Below, piece after piece: positions 17,618 to 26,982 of a stretch of DNA of 64,000 nt. Both the position numbers and the translations under genes were made by a program. Position 1 is the first letter of the stretch; each line of letters opens with the position of its first letter. The notes under the pieces were generated by a model that was not told where the DNA came from, ran no database searches, and was given only the letters and a program-made list of their open reading frames with translations. The stretch is from CASPLG01 sp965120375 (GTDB lineage Bacteria; Bacillota; Clostridia; Oscillospirales; Acutalibacteraceae), in contig CBCPMW010000014.1 of NCBI GenBank assembly GCA_965120375.1, positions 62,001 to 126,000 on the forward strand, written 5' to 3'.

Positions 17618-18937
17618 TTGCTGTATTACGATTTAAAGCGGTACATTAATAAAAAAATGACTTCTTTTCATACACCGGGACATAAAGGAGAGAGTTTTTT
17701 TAAAGATTCTGTTTGGGATCTTGATCTTACAGAACTTCCTGAAACAGATAGTCTTTATGAGGCAAACAGTGTACTTTTAGAATCAGAAAAAAGAGTAAGC
17801 AGACTTTTTGGAACTGATAGAACTTTAATTTCTTCTGGTGGTAATACTCTATGTATTCAAGCAATGATAAGACTTGCATCAATTGAAACGGATAAATTTA
17901 TTGTTGGACGAAACATTCACAGGTCTGCAGTTGGAGCAATGGCACTTTTAGGCATTCAACCTCAGTGGATTTTAGAATCAAAATCTGAAAACAAAGGACT
18001 TTTGGGGAAAATAAACAGTCAAGATATTTTAAGTGAAATTGAAAAAACTAAAAAAAGATGCGCAGTTTACATAACTACTCCAGATTATTACGGAACACTT
18101 TCTTGTGTAAAAAGTATAGCGGAAAAGTGCAGTGCCTTTGATACCCTCCTTTTGGTTGATAATGCTCACGGGACACATCTTAAATTTCTAGAAAATTCAC
18201 TTCATCCTATTGATTTAGGTGCATCAATGTCTGCAGATTCAGCACACAAAACTTTGCCAGTTTTAACTTCAGGGGCGTGGCTTCACATAAAAAATAAAAA
18301 TTTAGTAGAAAATTCAAAAGAAGCAATGGCTCTTTTTGGTTCAACAAGTCCATCTTATCCGATTATGTGTTCTTTAGATCTTTGTGCTGAGTATTTATTG
18401 AAAAAAGGAAATGAAGATTTCTTTAATTTAAGAAAAAAAGTTGAAAAAATTAAAGAAATTGCAAAACAGAAGGGGTTAACTGTTCCAAATGGATTTTCTG
18501 ACCCGACAAGAATGGTTTTGTCTGCAAATAGTATTGGATATGCAGGAAAGGATTTTGCAAAATATCTAAGAAAATGCAGTATTGAACCGGAATTTAACTG
18601 TGAAAATTATGTCGTTTTAATTGCGTCGCCTTTTAATTCTGATAAAGATTGGAGTAGACTAGAAAGCAGTATTTTATCTATTGAAGAAAAAGAAGAAGTA
18701 GAATTTTTAGAAAAAAGAAACACCAGTTTACCGAAAGCTAAGCTAACTTTACGTGAAGCAATTTTTGCCAAACAAAAAAAAGTATCTGTTGAAGATTCTG
18801 TTGGAGAAATAGCCGGAGAAATAGTTTGTCCTTGTCCTCCAGGAGTTCCGGTTGTTATGCCAGGCGAAATAATAGAAGAAGATCAAAAAGAAGCTTTAAA
18901 GCTTTATGGAATTTCGAAAATACATGTGGTAAAATAA
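17618..18937 (+). CDS. Orn/Lys/Arg decarboxylase family protein (YaaO/SpeA type)
   Basis: A PLP-dependent fold-I amino acid decarboxylase, probably for arginine, lysine or ornithine, leading to polyamines. The N-terminal SFHTPGHKG and the PLP lysine motif SADSAHKTLPVLTSGAWLH are clear, and a C-terminal small domain ends with PCPPGVPVVMPGE. About 439 residues, the short form without the response-regulator-like wing domain. The start is probably TTG 17618, 11 bases after AGGAG; an in-frame TTG at 17591 has no site. It precedes darA and holB as in Bacillus (yaaO-tmk-yaaQ-yaaR-holB-yaaT), but tmk is absent. Confidence 0.88.
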   Translation: MLYYDLKRYINKKMTSFHTPGHKGESFFKDSVWDLDLTELPETDSLYEANSVLLESEKRVSRLFGTDRTLISSGGNTLCIQAMIRLASIETDKFIVGRNIHRSAVGAMALLGIQPQWILESKSENKGLLGKINSQDILSEIEKTKKRCAVYITTPDYYGTLSCVKSIAEKCSAFDTLLLVDNAHGTHLKFLENSLHPIDLGASMSADSAHKTLPVLTSGAWLHIKNKNLVENSKEAMALFGSTSPSYPIMCSLDLCAEYLLKKGNEDFFNLRKKVEKIKEIAKQKGLTVPNGFSDPTRMVLSANSIGYAGKDFAKYLRKCSIEPEFNCENYVVLIASPFNSDKDWSRLESSILSIEEKEEVEFLEKRNTSLPKAKLTLREAIFAKQKKVSVEDSVGEIAGEIVCPCPPGVPVVMPGEIIEEDQKEALKLYGISKIHVVK

Positions 18938-18966
18938 ACTCATAAATTTAGTAGGGGGAAGTCTTT

Positions 18967-19290
18967 ATGAAACTAGTTATTTCAATCATGAACAAAGAAG
19001 ACTCAAATATGGTTTTAGATTCATTAAATGAAAAAAGAATACAAGTAACAAAACTTTCAACTGTTGGTGGTTTTCTTCGTTCCGGAAATGTAACTTTACT
19101 GATAGGAGTAGAAGATCATAAAGTAGATGAGGTAATAGCAACGATTTCCGAGTGTAGTAGCCAAAGGAAACAGCTTATGCCAAATGCTATTCCTACTGAA
19201 CTTGGTCTTTCTGCCGGAATTCCATTCGAAGTCACAGTAGGCGGAGCGATTATTTTTGTTGTAGATGTAGATAGATATAAAAAGGTGTAG
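18967..19290 (+). CDS. darA: Cyclic-di-AMP receptor DarA (PII-like, YaaQ)
   Basis: A 107-residue PII-like signalling protein that binds cyclic di-AMP as a trimer. The sequence has the family's TVGGFLRSGNVTLLIGVED core and the end VTVGGAIIFVVDVDRYKKV. The start is ATG 18967 behind GTAGGGGGAAG. The position between the decarboxylase and holB matches Bacillus yaaQ; yaaR is missing. The target protein is not known. Confidence 0.92.
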   Translation: MKLVISIMNKEDSNMVLDSLNEKRIQVTKLSTVGGFLRSGNVTLLIGVEDHKVDEVIATISECSSQRKQLMPNAIPTELGLSAGIPFEVTVGGAIIFVVDVDRYKKV

Positions 19291-19295
19291 ATATT

Positions 19296-20150
19296 TTGGA
19301 AAATTTGTCAACTCTAGATAAAGTTAGTGATGAATCTGAAAAACTTTATAAATTAGCTCGGGACGAAACTTTGCCGCATGCTATTTTAATAGAATCAAAT
19401 GATATAAACAATAAAGCCTTAAAACTAGCTGTTTTACTTGCAGAGGTTCTGGTTTGTTTGTCGGAGGATTTAAAAAAACCTTGTAAAAGATGTAGTGCGT
19501 GTAAAAAAGTTAAATTAAATGTTCACCCGGATGTAAAAATTGTGTCAGTCAAAAATGGATACAAGTCAATAAGAGCAGATGATATAAGGCAGATCCGTCT
19601 GGATGCGTACTTGTCACCGAATGAATCAAACTATAAGATTTATATAATAAGTGATATAGCTTTGATGAATGAACAAGCACAAAACATTTTCCTTAAGATA
19701 TTAGAAGACCCGCCAGAAAAAGTGAAATTTATAATTCTTTGTACTTCTAGATTTTTTGCACTTCCGACAGTTATGTCCAGAGCTCAAATTTTTTCTATAG
19801 ATAAAAAATCAGATTTAGAAACTGAAAATAGTTTTGATGAAATTTTAGATGAGACTTTTAAAATTCTTGGAAATGGGAATAAGCTCGATCTTTTAAAGCT
19901 TTTTTCTAAATTTACAAAAGATAAAGAAGCTTTTTCTAAATTTTTAGATGAATTAAATTATAAAATTTCGGAATTTTGTATACTTAAGGCTAAAAATTTT
20001 TCTAAATCTGATTCTAAAGAAGAGGGTTTAGTTTCAATTCTTAGACTAATTAAAATTCAAAAAGAGATAATAAATACAAAAGAACTTGTAGATAAGAATG
20101 TCAATCTTCAGCTGATTATTTGTAGTTTCTGTTATAAATTGATGAGATAA
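19296..20150 (+). CDS. holB: DNA polymerase III delta-prime subunit
   Basis: Part of the clamp loader that places the sliding clamp on DNA. The 284-residue sequence has the zinc-binding group CKRCSACKKVKLNVHPDV (about residues 62-79), the IRADDIRQIR segment and the SRAQI motif, equivalent to sensor 1/SRC of AAA proteins. It starts at TTG 19296, only five bases after darA, so the two are probably co-translated. It is a little shorter than the usual 320-330 residues, with a divergent C-terminal third. Confidence 0.88.
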   Translation: MENLSTLDKVSDESEKLYKLARDETLPHAILIESNDINNKALKLAVLLAEVLVCLSEDLKKPCKRCSACKKVKLNVHPDVKIVSVKNGYKSIRADDIRQIRLDAYLSPNESNYKIYIISDIALMNEQAQNIFLKILEDPPEKVKFIILCTSRFFALPTVMSRAQIFSIDKKSDLETENSFDEILDETFKILGNGNKLDLLKLFSKFTKDKEAFSKFLDELNYKISEFCILKAKNFSKSDSKEEGLVSILRLIKIQKEIINTKELVDKNVNLQLIICSFCYKLMR

Positions 20151-20172
20151 GAGGAAGTTTAGGAGGAATTTG

Positions 20173-20847
20173 ATGCAAAATATTTTAGGCATAAGGTTTA
20201 GTGAAGTCGGAAAAATATTTTATTATCCGAGCGGAGGTTTTAACTGTTCTATAGGTGACTTTGTTATAGTTTTAACTAAACGAGGTCTTGAATGCGGTAT
20301 AGTTAAAACGAAGAAAAACATTAACTATGATTTATCAAACACTGAGGAGAGAATTATTCGTAAAGCTACAGCAAAAGATATGGGAAAATTGCAAAAAAAT
20401 AAGCAACTTGAAAATAAGTGTTATGAAATTTGCCGGCAAAAAATAAGCGAACATAGAATAAAAATGAGGCTAATTCGTTGTGAATATTTGTTTGACAGAA
20501 GTAAGTTGATTTTTTATTTTGTAGCAGATACAAGAGTCGATTTTCGAAATTTCGTGAGAGAACTTGCATATATATTCAAAACCAGAATAGAACTTAGACA
20601 AATTGGAGTCAGGGACGAAGCAAAGATGCTAGGAGGCTTGGGGATTTGCGGAAAATCATTATGTTGTTCTACATTTTTAAATGATTTTCGAGCTGTTTCG
20701 GTAAAGATGGCAAAAGATCAAAAGGTAGCGCTAAATCCATCAAAAATTTCAGGAGTTTGTGGGAGACTTATGTGCTGTTTGAAATTCGAAGAAAATTCAT
20801 ATCCAGAAAACGCCTGCGAAAATTTTTATAGTAAAACGAAAGAATAA
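20173..20847 (+). CDS. ricT: RicT / PSP1-domain protein (YaaT)
   Basis: A subunit of the Ric (Y) complex that acts with RNase Y in mRNA maturation in Bacillus and affects sporulation. The PSP1 region with RQIGVRDEAKMLGGLGICGK and the cysteine pairs CCSTF, CGRLMCC are conserved; these cysteines take part in iron-sulfur binding. The start is ATG 20173 behind AGGAGG; the product is 225 residues, shorter than Bacillus RicT at its C-terminus. It follows holB as in Bacillus. No ricA or ricF is visible in the window. Confidence 0.9.
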   Translation: MQNILGIRFSEVGKIFYYPSGGFNCSIGDFVIVLTKRGLECGIVKTKKNINYDLSNTEERIIRKATAKDMGKLQKNKQLENKCYEICRQKISEHRIKMRLIRCEYLFDRSKLIFYFVADTRVDFRNFVRELAYIFKTRIELRQIGVRDEAKMLGGLGICGKSLCCSTFLNDFRAVSVKMAKDQKVALNPSKISGVCGRLMCCLKFEENSYPENACENFYSKTKE

Positions 20848-20868
20848 AATAAATACTTATACAGAAAC

Positions 20869-22260
20869 TCAAATTTTTTGTTTTCTCTTCAGCGATTCCA
20901 TTATCATATTTGTACATTTGTATATGTCTCCTGCACCAACTGTAATGACTAAATCATTTGGTTTTGCGTTTTCGCAAATAAAGTCTGTTATATCTTCGAA
21001 AGATGAAATATAAACGCAATTTTCAATCTTTTCAGCAATATCTTTTGAATGAACTTTGTAGAAATTAGCAGTTTCTCTAGCAGGTAATATGTCAGTTACA
21101 ACTACAACATCAGCTATAGACAAACTGCTTGCAAATCCACTTAAAAATGCAGCTGTACGTGAAAAAGTGTGTGGTTGAAAAACAGCTAAAATTTTATTAA
21201 AATTCATATCCCTCATAGTTGAAAGTGTAGCAGCAATCTCACTTGGATGATGAGCAAAATCATCAAATACAGTTATATTATTTACTGATCCGATAAACTG
21301 AAGCCTTCTATCTGGATTTTTAAAATTTTTTATTGACTCGGCGATTTTTTCTGGAGAAATACCAAGTTCCAAACACACAGCTGCAGCAGCAAGAAAATTA
21401 GATATATTGTGCTTTCCGTAAGTATTTAAATGCACATTAACTATCTTTTCATTTTTATAAAACATATCAAAATTGGGTTTGTAAGAAAACTCATCGAACT
21501 TAAGATTTTTTATAAAAATATCATTTTTTTCATTAAATCCATAAAAAATCTTTTTGCATGTGGCTGATTTTGAAGCTTCAACAGAATTTTTATCGTCGCC
21601 GTTTATTATGCATATGTCCTTTGTTTTTGCCATAAACTTTCCAAAAGATGATTTAGTATGTTCTATGTCTTTAAAATAATCCAAATGGTCGCTGTCTACG
21701 TTTAAAACTACAGAAATGCTGGGATCTAAATTTAAAAAGTTATCTAGATATTCGCACGCTTCACAGACAAAAATATCCGAATTCCCACTGCAACTGTTTC
21801 CGTTTATTCTAGGAAATGTTCCACCAATTAATGCAGTTGGATCCATATTACATTCAAGAAGAATATGAGTAATTATGGAAGTAGTACTAGTTTTTCCATG
21901 AGTTCCGGCAACAGCTATCGAGTTTCTGTATTTTTTCGCCATTATACCCAACATTTCGCTTCTCTCTACACAAGGAATTTTTCTCCGTTTTGCTTCTTCT
22001 ATTTCTGGATTGTCAGGTGTTACTGCAGCTGAAAACACAACTAAATCAGAATCGAAAACATTTTCAGTTTTGTGTCCAATAGTCAACTTTATATCAAGAT
22101 TTTTAATTTTTTCTGCTGTTTTCGAGTAAGAAGCATCTGAACCCGTTACCTTAAATCCCCAATCAACTAGAATATTAGATATTGCAAACATACCCGAACC
22201 TAAAATCCCTACCATATGAATATTAGATATTGTTGACAGATCTATTTTGTTTTCATTCAT
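20869..22260 (-). CDS. murC: UDP-N-acetylmuramate-L-alanine ligase
   Basis: Adds L-alanine to UDP-MurNAc, the first amino acid of the peptidoglycan stem peptide. The 463-residue sequence has the N-terminal nucleotide-binding GILGSGMFAISNIL, the ATP motif VAGTHGKTSTTS, the Mur ligase central domain, and FDDFAHHPSEI before the C-terminal domain. Its presence shows that cell-wall synthesis is kept. It is the last gene of a leftward group after gpr, spoIIP and two small membrane genes. Confidence 0.96.
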   Translation of the reverse strand: MNENKIDLSTISNIHMVGILGSGMFAISNILVDWGFKVTGSDASYSKTAEKIKNLDIKLTIGHKTENVFDSDLVVFSAAVTPDNPEIEEAKRRKIPCVERSEMLGIMAKKYRNSIAVAGTHGKTSTTSIITHILLECNMDPTALIGGTFPRINGNSCSGNSDIFVCEACEYLDNFLNLDPSISVVLNVDSDHLDYFKDIEHTKSSFGKFMAKTKDICIINGDDKNSVEASKSATCKKIFYGFNEKNDIFIKNLKFDEFSYKPNFDMFYKNEKIVNVHLNTYGKHNISNFLAAAAVCLELGISPEKIAESIKNFKNPDRRLQFIGSVNNITVFDDFAHHPSEIAATLSTMRDMNFNKILAVFQPHTFSRTAAFLSGFASSLSIADVVVVTDILPARETANFYKVHSKDIAEKIENCVYISSFEDITDFICENAKPNDLVITVGAGDIYKCTNMIMESLKRKQKI

Positions 22261-22272
22261 CTAATTTTACAA

Positions 22273-22869
22273 CTACTTTCTATGAGAATTTTTATAATAC
22301 AAACGTCTCTTGTCTTTTATCTTTATGTTTTTTTCTTTTGGTATGTTCTTATTTTTTAAAATTACCCATATAATAACAATCAAACCACCTACAATTAAGG
22401 TAAGCGAAAAGACACTTCGCACCAATTTTTCGCCAGTATTCTTGCTTTCTTTGTTAGTCAAAATGCTTTCATCTAAAAATTTGCTACCGGAAATTTTCGG
22501 AAGCTCAATTTTTTCATGTGATACAGGTTCCATGGTTGTGGCATTTGTACTTTTTTCAGAATCATTATCCGAAGTTTCTCGATTATTTATATCAGTTTTT
22601 CCTAAATTTTTTATTTCTTTTTTAGGCTTTTCAGGAGATTTTTCCTTTTCTTCTTGAGTTGCTTCATTTTTATTTTTAGATGTTTCATTTCCTACTTTTT
22701 TAGATTTATTTTCTTGTTTTTTTTCCGGCTCTGCTTTCTGAATTTCATTTTGATTTTCTTGATTTAAGACCTCATTGTCTACGATATTAGATGGCTCTAA
22801 AGAAAAAACGGGGAAACATTGCACGAGTAATAAATTGAACAAAAAAACCAAAAACAGTTTTTTTAGCAT
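22273..22869 (-). CDS. Exported low-complexity protein with C-terminal membrane anchor
   Basis: I do not recognise this 198-residue protein. It has a signal peptide (about residues 1-24), a long spacer rich in Lys, Glu and Asn (about 25-120), a more ordered stretch to about 145, a membrane helix near 152-170 and a basic tail. The predicted layout is a stalk outside the cell tethered by one helix. It lies 12 bases upstream of murC on the same strand. The low-complexity composition limits any family call. Confidence 0.6.
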   Translation of the reverse strand: MLKKLFLVFLFNLLLVQCFPVFSLEPSNIVDNEVLNQENQNEIQKAEPEKKQENKSKKVGNETSKNKNEATQEEKEKSPEKPKKEIKNLGKTDINNRETSDNDSEKSTNATTMEPVSHEKIELPKISGSKFLDESILTNKESKNTGEKLVRSVFSLTLIVGGLIVIIWVILKNKNIPKEKNIKIKDKRRLYYKNSHRK

Positions 22870-22939
22870 AAATACAGAGCTCCAATCAATATAAATTTCA
22901 TTTCCTAAATTATAATATATATCTTTTTAAAATTCAAGA

Positions 22940-23164
22940 TTATTTGTTTTTGAATATAATGTAATCTTTTCCCATAAAATGGACTTTTGCGTATGAAATT
23001 CTAAAATTTTCATGTTTATAAACAAGAAATGGATTACTGTCACCAAAAGCAACTAAACGAGTATTTTTTTCAACTATTATGAACCCTATAGATAGAAATA
23101 TTAATAGCAAAGTGCTCATCATGGAACAAAAAAATATTTTAAGCCTACTTTTTGAAATTTTCAT
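22940..23164 (-). CDS. Small single-span membrane protein
   Basis: The 74-residue protein has one membrane helix (about residues 10-31) followed by a short polar domain outside. It has a good ribosome binding site (AAGGAAG) and sits 22 bases after spoIIP on the same strand, so it is probably part of that transcript. No family is recognised; a role in the spore or cell envelope is only suggested by position. Confidence 0.55.
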   Translation of the reverse strand: MKISKSRLKIFFCSMMSTLLLIFLSIGFIIVEKNTRLVAFGDSNPFLVYKHENFRISYAKVHFMGKDYIIFKNK

Positions 23165-23186
23165 TTTTTAACTTCCTTTTTATTTT

Positions 23187-24308
23187 TTAATCTCTTAATT
23201 CGTTTAAAACTTTTGCTAAAGCTTCTGCTAATAAGTTCCCGGAATAAACAGCTTCGGTTAAGGTGTTTACATCGCTTCCTATTTCTACAAGCATTGCACC
23301 GTGGCAAAGGTTCATATTATATCTAAAATTTCCAAAAGACATAGGGCGAGTTAGTCCGGGAAACATTGTTTCACACGTTTTGTGTAATTTAAGTGCAAGT
23401 CTTAAATTTTGTCTCCAATCAGGGAAATCTAACCCCGAGTCTTTATCGCATCCGGCAACAATCATTATTTGAGCAGCTTTATGTCCATTTATCGTGAAAG
23501 TGGGTTTTACTTTTCCATTTTCCGGATTTCCCATACTATCTCTATGTACATCTATAGTAACCTGGATAGATGGGTATTTTTCTAGGTTTTCTTTAATTGT
23601 TTGGTATGATCTAGAATACGATCCTTTGTAAGTTGGGCTGTCATGATACGACATATCGTGTAGAACATTAATTCCGTGATTTGATAATGCTTTTGCAATT
23701 TCTTCGCCAACTCTTATAACATTTCTTGAACTGTCTGTAGATCTTGGATAATAACTTTCGTAGAAAAAACCTTCATCTTTCATAAGATAAGATTCAGATG
23801 TGTGAGTGTGGTAGATTAAAACTTGAGGTAGTTTTGAGTTTTTTATATGAACGTCGGGACGAGAATATAATTCTTTAGGTATGTCTATTTCAATTCCAGA
23901 TGTGTTTTTTACATAAAAATTTTCATATTTCAAGCCGCCTTCGCAGATTTGACTTTCTATTATTTTGTACTTTTTTTCATCTGGACTATGGTATTCACTA
24001 TAGCTTTCGTCTAATTTAGGTGGATTTGGAACTTCATAAAAGCTATATTCACTATTACTAGTTTTTTTAGTAAATTCTTTTAAATAAATGGAATCAAATG
24101 AATGTGGTTTGGAAATGTTTAAGTTATATGTCGATATTTTTCCTTGAGTAAAGAAAGATTTCATAGCAACAACACTTAAAGATTCCAAATCAAATGGGGG
24201 AGATTTTCTAAATTTTATAAACACACAAATAAAAGCTAGAAAAAAACATAAAGAAGAGGCCAGATAAAGAAAAATATCTAAAGTCCTTATTTTTACTAAA
24301 ATCCTCAA
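23187..24308 (-). CDS. spoIIP: Stage II sporulation protein P (SpoIIP)
   Basis: Peptidoglycan amidase/endopeptidase that, with SpoIID and SpoIIM, drives engulfment of the forespore. The 373-residue protein has an N-terminal membrane helix (about 13-32) and the amidase domain with VLIYHTHTSESYL, IDVHRDSMGN and GAMLVEIGSDVNTLTEA. The start is TTG 24308, eight bases after GGAGG. It follows gpr, the normal clostridial and Bacillus gene pair. Confidence 0.93.
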   Translation of the reverse strand: MRILVKIRTLDIFLYLASSLCFFLAFICVFIKFRKSPPFDLESLSVVAMKSFFTQGKISTYNLNISKPHSFDSIYLKEFTKKTSNSEYSFYEVPNPPKLDESYSEYHSPDEKKYKIIESQICEGGLKYENFYVKNTSGIEIDIPKELYSRPDVHIKNSKLPQVLIYHTHTSESYLMKDEGFFYESYYPRSTDSSRNVIRVGEEIAKALSNHGINVLHDMSYHDSPTYKGSYSRSYQTIKENLEKYPSIQVTIDVHRDSMGNPENGKVKPTFTINGHKAAQIMIVAGCDKDSGLDFPDWRQNLRLALKLHKTCETMFPGLTRPMSFGNFRYNMNLCHGAMLVEIGSDVNTLTEAVYSGNLLAEALAKVLNELRD

Positions 24309-24396
24309 AAATTATACCTCCGACTAAACTGCAAAAAAGCAGATAGATTTAATAAACTAATATGTTTAATATTAAAAGTTTATGCAAAAACAGGCT

Positions 24397-25281
24397 TTAA
24401 GAAACTAAATTATAAAGTTCTTCGGGGCTGAAGCTGGGTTGAAGAGCACAGTTAATTGACATTGCAACGAGTAAGGAGGCATGTTTTATCATTAAATCGA
24501 TTTCTTTTGGTGTGACAATCATGTTTTTTGCAAATGATTCAGAATTTTGGTTAATATTTTCTTTTGGATTTTTGGAAAAATCATTTACTATATCACGTGC
24601 AAGTGTTAAAGCGTCTACTACAGTCGGAATCCCTATGCTTACAACTGGAATTCCCAAAGTATTTTTATCAAGAAGAGGACGCTCATTCCCTACTCCGGAT
24701 CCAGGGGAAATACCAGCGTCTGAAAGCTGTACAGTGCATCCAAGACGGTTAAGTCGTCTTGAAACCATAGCATCGATAATAATTGCGCAACAAGGATTGA
24801 TTGAATCTATTAAACTTATAAGAGTTTCACAAACTTCAATTCCGGTTTTTCCCAAAACTCCGGGAATAATAGAAGAAACGGGTCTAAGGTTTTGGAGTCC
24901 TATCGATTTTGCTAATTCTTGTGTTATATGGCGTGTTGCAAGCACATTATCTAAAACTTTTGGACCGAGAGCATCGGGTGTAATGTTAATATTTCCGAGT
25001 CCTGCAACTAAAACTAACCCGTCTTTTGGTATAAGATTTTTTATTTCATCTGAAATTATTTTTATTCGCTCATCTGTGACTTTAAAATACTCTGTAAGTG
25101 GTGGAATTGATATTGTTATATATTTTCCCTTGTTTTTACCCAGCTTTTCTGCAGCTTCACTCGTTTTTATCATCATTTTTGTAACTGTTGATTTTCCTTT
25201 TTTTTCTTCTGTTATTTTTAGTCCATTTATATTTTGGTGAATTTCTACAGCTTCCAAAGCTAAATCTGTGCGAAAATTCAT
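24397..25281 (-). CDS. gpr: Germination protease GPR
   Basis: Cleaves the small acid-soluble proteins that protect spore DNA when the spore germinates. The 294-residue protein starts with MNFRTDLALEAVE, which contains the region where the zymogen is processed, and carries LVLVAGLGNINITPDALGP, DAMVSRRLNRLGCTVQ and GNERPLLDKNTLGIPV. The start is ATG 25281 behind AAGGGGGG. It is somewhat shorter than Bacillus GPR (about 370). A possible sigma-G-type promoter lies upstream. Confidence 0.93.
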   Translation of the reverse strand: MNFRTDLALEAVEIHQNINGLKITEEKKGKSTVTKMMIKTSEAAEKLGKNKGKYITISIPPLTEYFKVTDERIKIISDEIKNLIPKDGLVLVAGLGNINITPDALGPKVLDNVLATRHITQELAKSIGLQNLRPVSSIIPGVLGKTGIEVCETLISLIDSINPCCAIIIDAMVSRRLNRLGCTVQLSDAGISPGSGVGNERPLLDKNTLGIPVVSIGIPTVVDALTLARDIVNDFSKNPKENINQNSESFAKNMIVTPKEIDLMIKHASLLVAMSINCALQPSFSPEELYNLVS

Positions 25282-25309
25282 TTTTACCCCCCTTTTTGTT
25301 GACTTTTTT

Positions 25310-25340
25310 TAGTGTTTCTCTGGATTCTATTTAATATTCA
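25310..25340 (-). promoter_or_regulatory. Possible sigma-F/sigma-G promoter of gpr
   Basis: On the minus strand TGAATA (25335-25340) is followed, after 18 bases, by AACACTA (25310-25316). This resembles the forespore promoter pattern of a TGAATA -35 and CATACTA -10 (five of seven). It fits the expected timing of gpr, but the sequence is AT-rich and a chance match is possible. Confidence 0.4.
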
Positions 25341-25441
25341 TAAAAGTAAAGAATAAATTTATCTAAGTTTTATTTATAGCTTTAGATATGAGAGATATAT
25401 TTTTGATATAATTAAATAAAAAGTTGAGGTAGGGGAGACTA

Positions 25442-26281
25442 ATGATATTAGATGGGAAAGAAATTTCGAAGCAAATTAGGCTAGAACTTAAAGAAAAAGT
25501 ACAAAAATTGAAGAAAAAAGGTATAAATCCAGCTTTAGCTGTAATAATAGTCGGAAATGATCCGGCGTCTCGAATTTATATAAACAATAAGAAAAGAGCT
25601 TGCGATGAAATAGGGATTCTTTCAAAAGAATATTCTTTGCCGGAAAAAACTACACAAGAAGAGCTGATAAATCTTATTTTAAATTTAAATAAAGATAAAA
25701 ATATACACTCGGTATTAACTCAGCTTCCACTTCCAAAGCATATTGACTCTTCGTCTGTAGCTAAAATAATCTCACATGAAAAAGATGTCGATTGTTTTAA
25801 TGAGCTAAATATTGGGAAGATTTTTTGTGATAAAGCTTTAATTTTTCCGTGTACTCCGGCTGGGATAATTGAACTTTTAAAACGAAACAATATAGAAATA
25901 AAAGCTAAAACGTGTACTATAATCAATAGGAGTAACATTGTTGGAAAACCACTTTCAATTATGATGTTAAAAGAAGATGCGACAGTTACTGTTTGTCATA
26001 GTAGAACTCAAAACCTGAAAGATTTTTGTCTTAAATCTGATATTCTAATTTCTGCGGTAGGTAAACCTTTTTTTATAACAAAGGACATGGTAAAAGAAGG
26101 AGCGGTTGTGGTAGATGTTGGAATAAACAGATTAGATACTGGAAAACTTTGTGGAGATGTTGATTTTGAAAAAGTAAAGAATAAAGCATCTTATATAACG
26201 CCGGTTCCAGGAGGAGTAGGTCCGATGACGATTGCGATGCTTATGAAAAATATTGTAACTTTAGCTGAAAACTATGTTTAA
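25442..26281 (+). CDS. folD: Methylenetetrahydrofolate dehydrogenase/cyclohydrolase
   Basis: Interconverts methylene- and formyl-tetrahydrofolate, supplying one-carbon units to Fmt and purine synthesis. The 279-residue protein has the active-site region with YINNKKRACDEIGI, the QLPLPKHID motif, the NADP-binding NRSNIVGKPLS and the end TPVPGGVGPMTIAML. The start is ATG 25442 behind AGGGGAG. Standalone, with its own promoter region. Confidence 0.96.
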   Translation: MILDGKEISKQIRLELKEKVQKLKKKGINPALAVIIVGNDPASRIYINNKKRACDEIGILSKEYSLPEKTTQEELINLILNLNKDKNIHSVLTQLPLPKHIDSSSVAKIISHEKDVDCFNELNIGKIFCDKALIFPCTPAGIIELLKRNNIEIKAKTCTIINRSNIVGKPLSIMMLKEDATVTVCHSRTQNLKDFCLKSDILISAVGKPFFITKDMVKEGAVVVDVGINRLDTGKLCGDVDFEKVKNKASYITPVPGGVGPMTIAMLMKNIVTLAENYV

Positions 26282-26402
26282 ATTCCTAAAAAGTAAGTTT
26301 GTAAAAAATTGTGCAGTTTAATTCGCCAAAATTACATAAAATATATAGATTTTAAAAGTTAATTTATTCTTTATATAATAATGGTCTTTAAAGGTGAACT
26401 AC

Positions 26403-26432
26403 TTGCGCGAAAAAATTGTTTTATAGTATAAT
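26403..26432 (+). promoter_or_regulatory. Promoter of ruvCAB
   Basis: TTGCGC at 26403-26408, an 18-base spacer and a perfect TATAAT at 26427-26432, about 45 bases before the ruvC start codon. Confidence 0.55.
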
Positions 26433-26478
26433 TATTTAAGTGAGGATTTAAGAGAATGGTTTAAAATGAGGGAATTTA

Positions 26479-26967
26479 GTGAGGATATTGGGGATTGACC
26501 CTGGGTACGCTACCACAGGATACGGTTTTATTGATTATTTCTCAGGACGCTTAAGTTTTGTAGTTGCTGGGATAATTTCTACGAGTTCTAAGGAAGGCTT
26601 ACCAGAAAGATTGGGCAGAATATTTAGAGAAATAAATTTGTTAATTGATTCATATAAGCCTGATGCTGCGGCTATAGAAAGTCTGTATTTTCAGAATAAT
26701 CACAAAACAGCTATAAAGGTTGCAGAAGCCAGAGGGGTCATTCTTCTTGCACTTAAAGAAAAAGGGATTGCTATTAGTGAATATACGCCTTTGCAGGTAA
26801 AATCATCAACTACAGGATATGGAAGAGCGGAAAAACATCAAATAATTATGATGACAAAAACTATTTTAAATCTAAAAGAAAATCCGAAACCTGACGATGC
26901 AGCAGATGCTTTGGCGATTGCCCTTTGCCATTTAAATTACTCAAAATTTCCAATACTTAAAAAGTGA
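26479..26967 (+). CDS. ruvC: Holliday junction endonuclease RuvC
   Basis: Cuts Holliday junctions at the end of recombination. The four acidic active-site residues lie in GIDPGYATTGYG, AIESLYF and KPDDAADALAIALCH. At 162 residues it has normal length. GTG 26479 is the start. It is followed by ruvA and ruvB in one operon. Confidence 0.96.
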   Translation: MRILGIDPGYATTGYGFIDYFSGRLSFVVAGIISTSSKEGLPERLGRIFREINLLIDSYKPDAAAIESLYFQNNHKTAIKVAEARGVILLALKEKGIAISEYTPLQVKSSTTGYGRAEKHQIIMMTKTILNLKENPKPDDAADALAIALCHLNYSKFPILKK

Positions 26968-26982
26968 TTAAGGAGAATGTTA

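Noticed and set aside
24512..25240. A 242-codon open frame on the plus strand across gpr.
   Set aside because: It lies wholly inside the clear gpr gene on the other strand, has no ribosome binding site and a composition typical of an antisense shadow.
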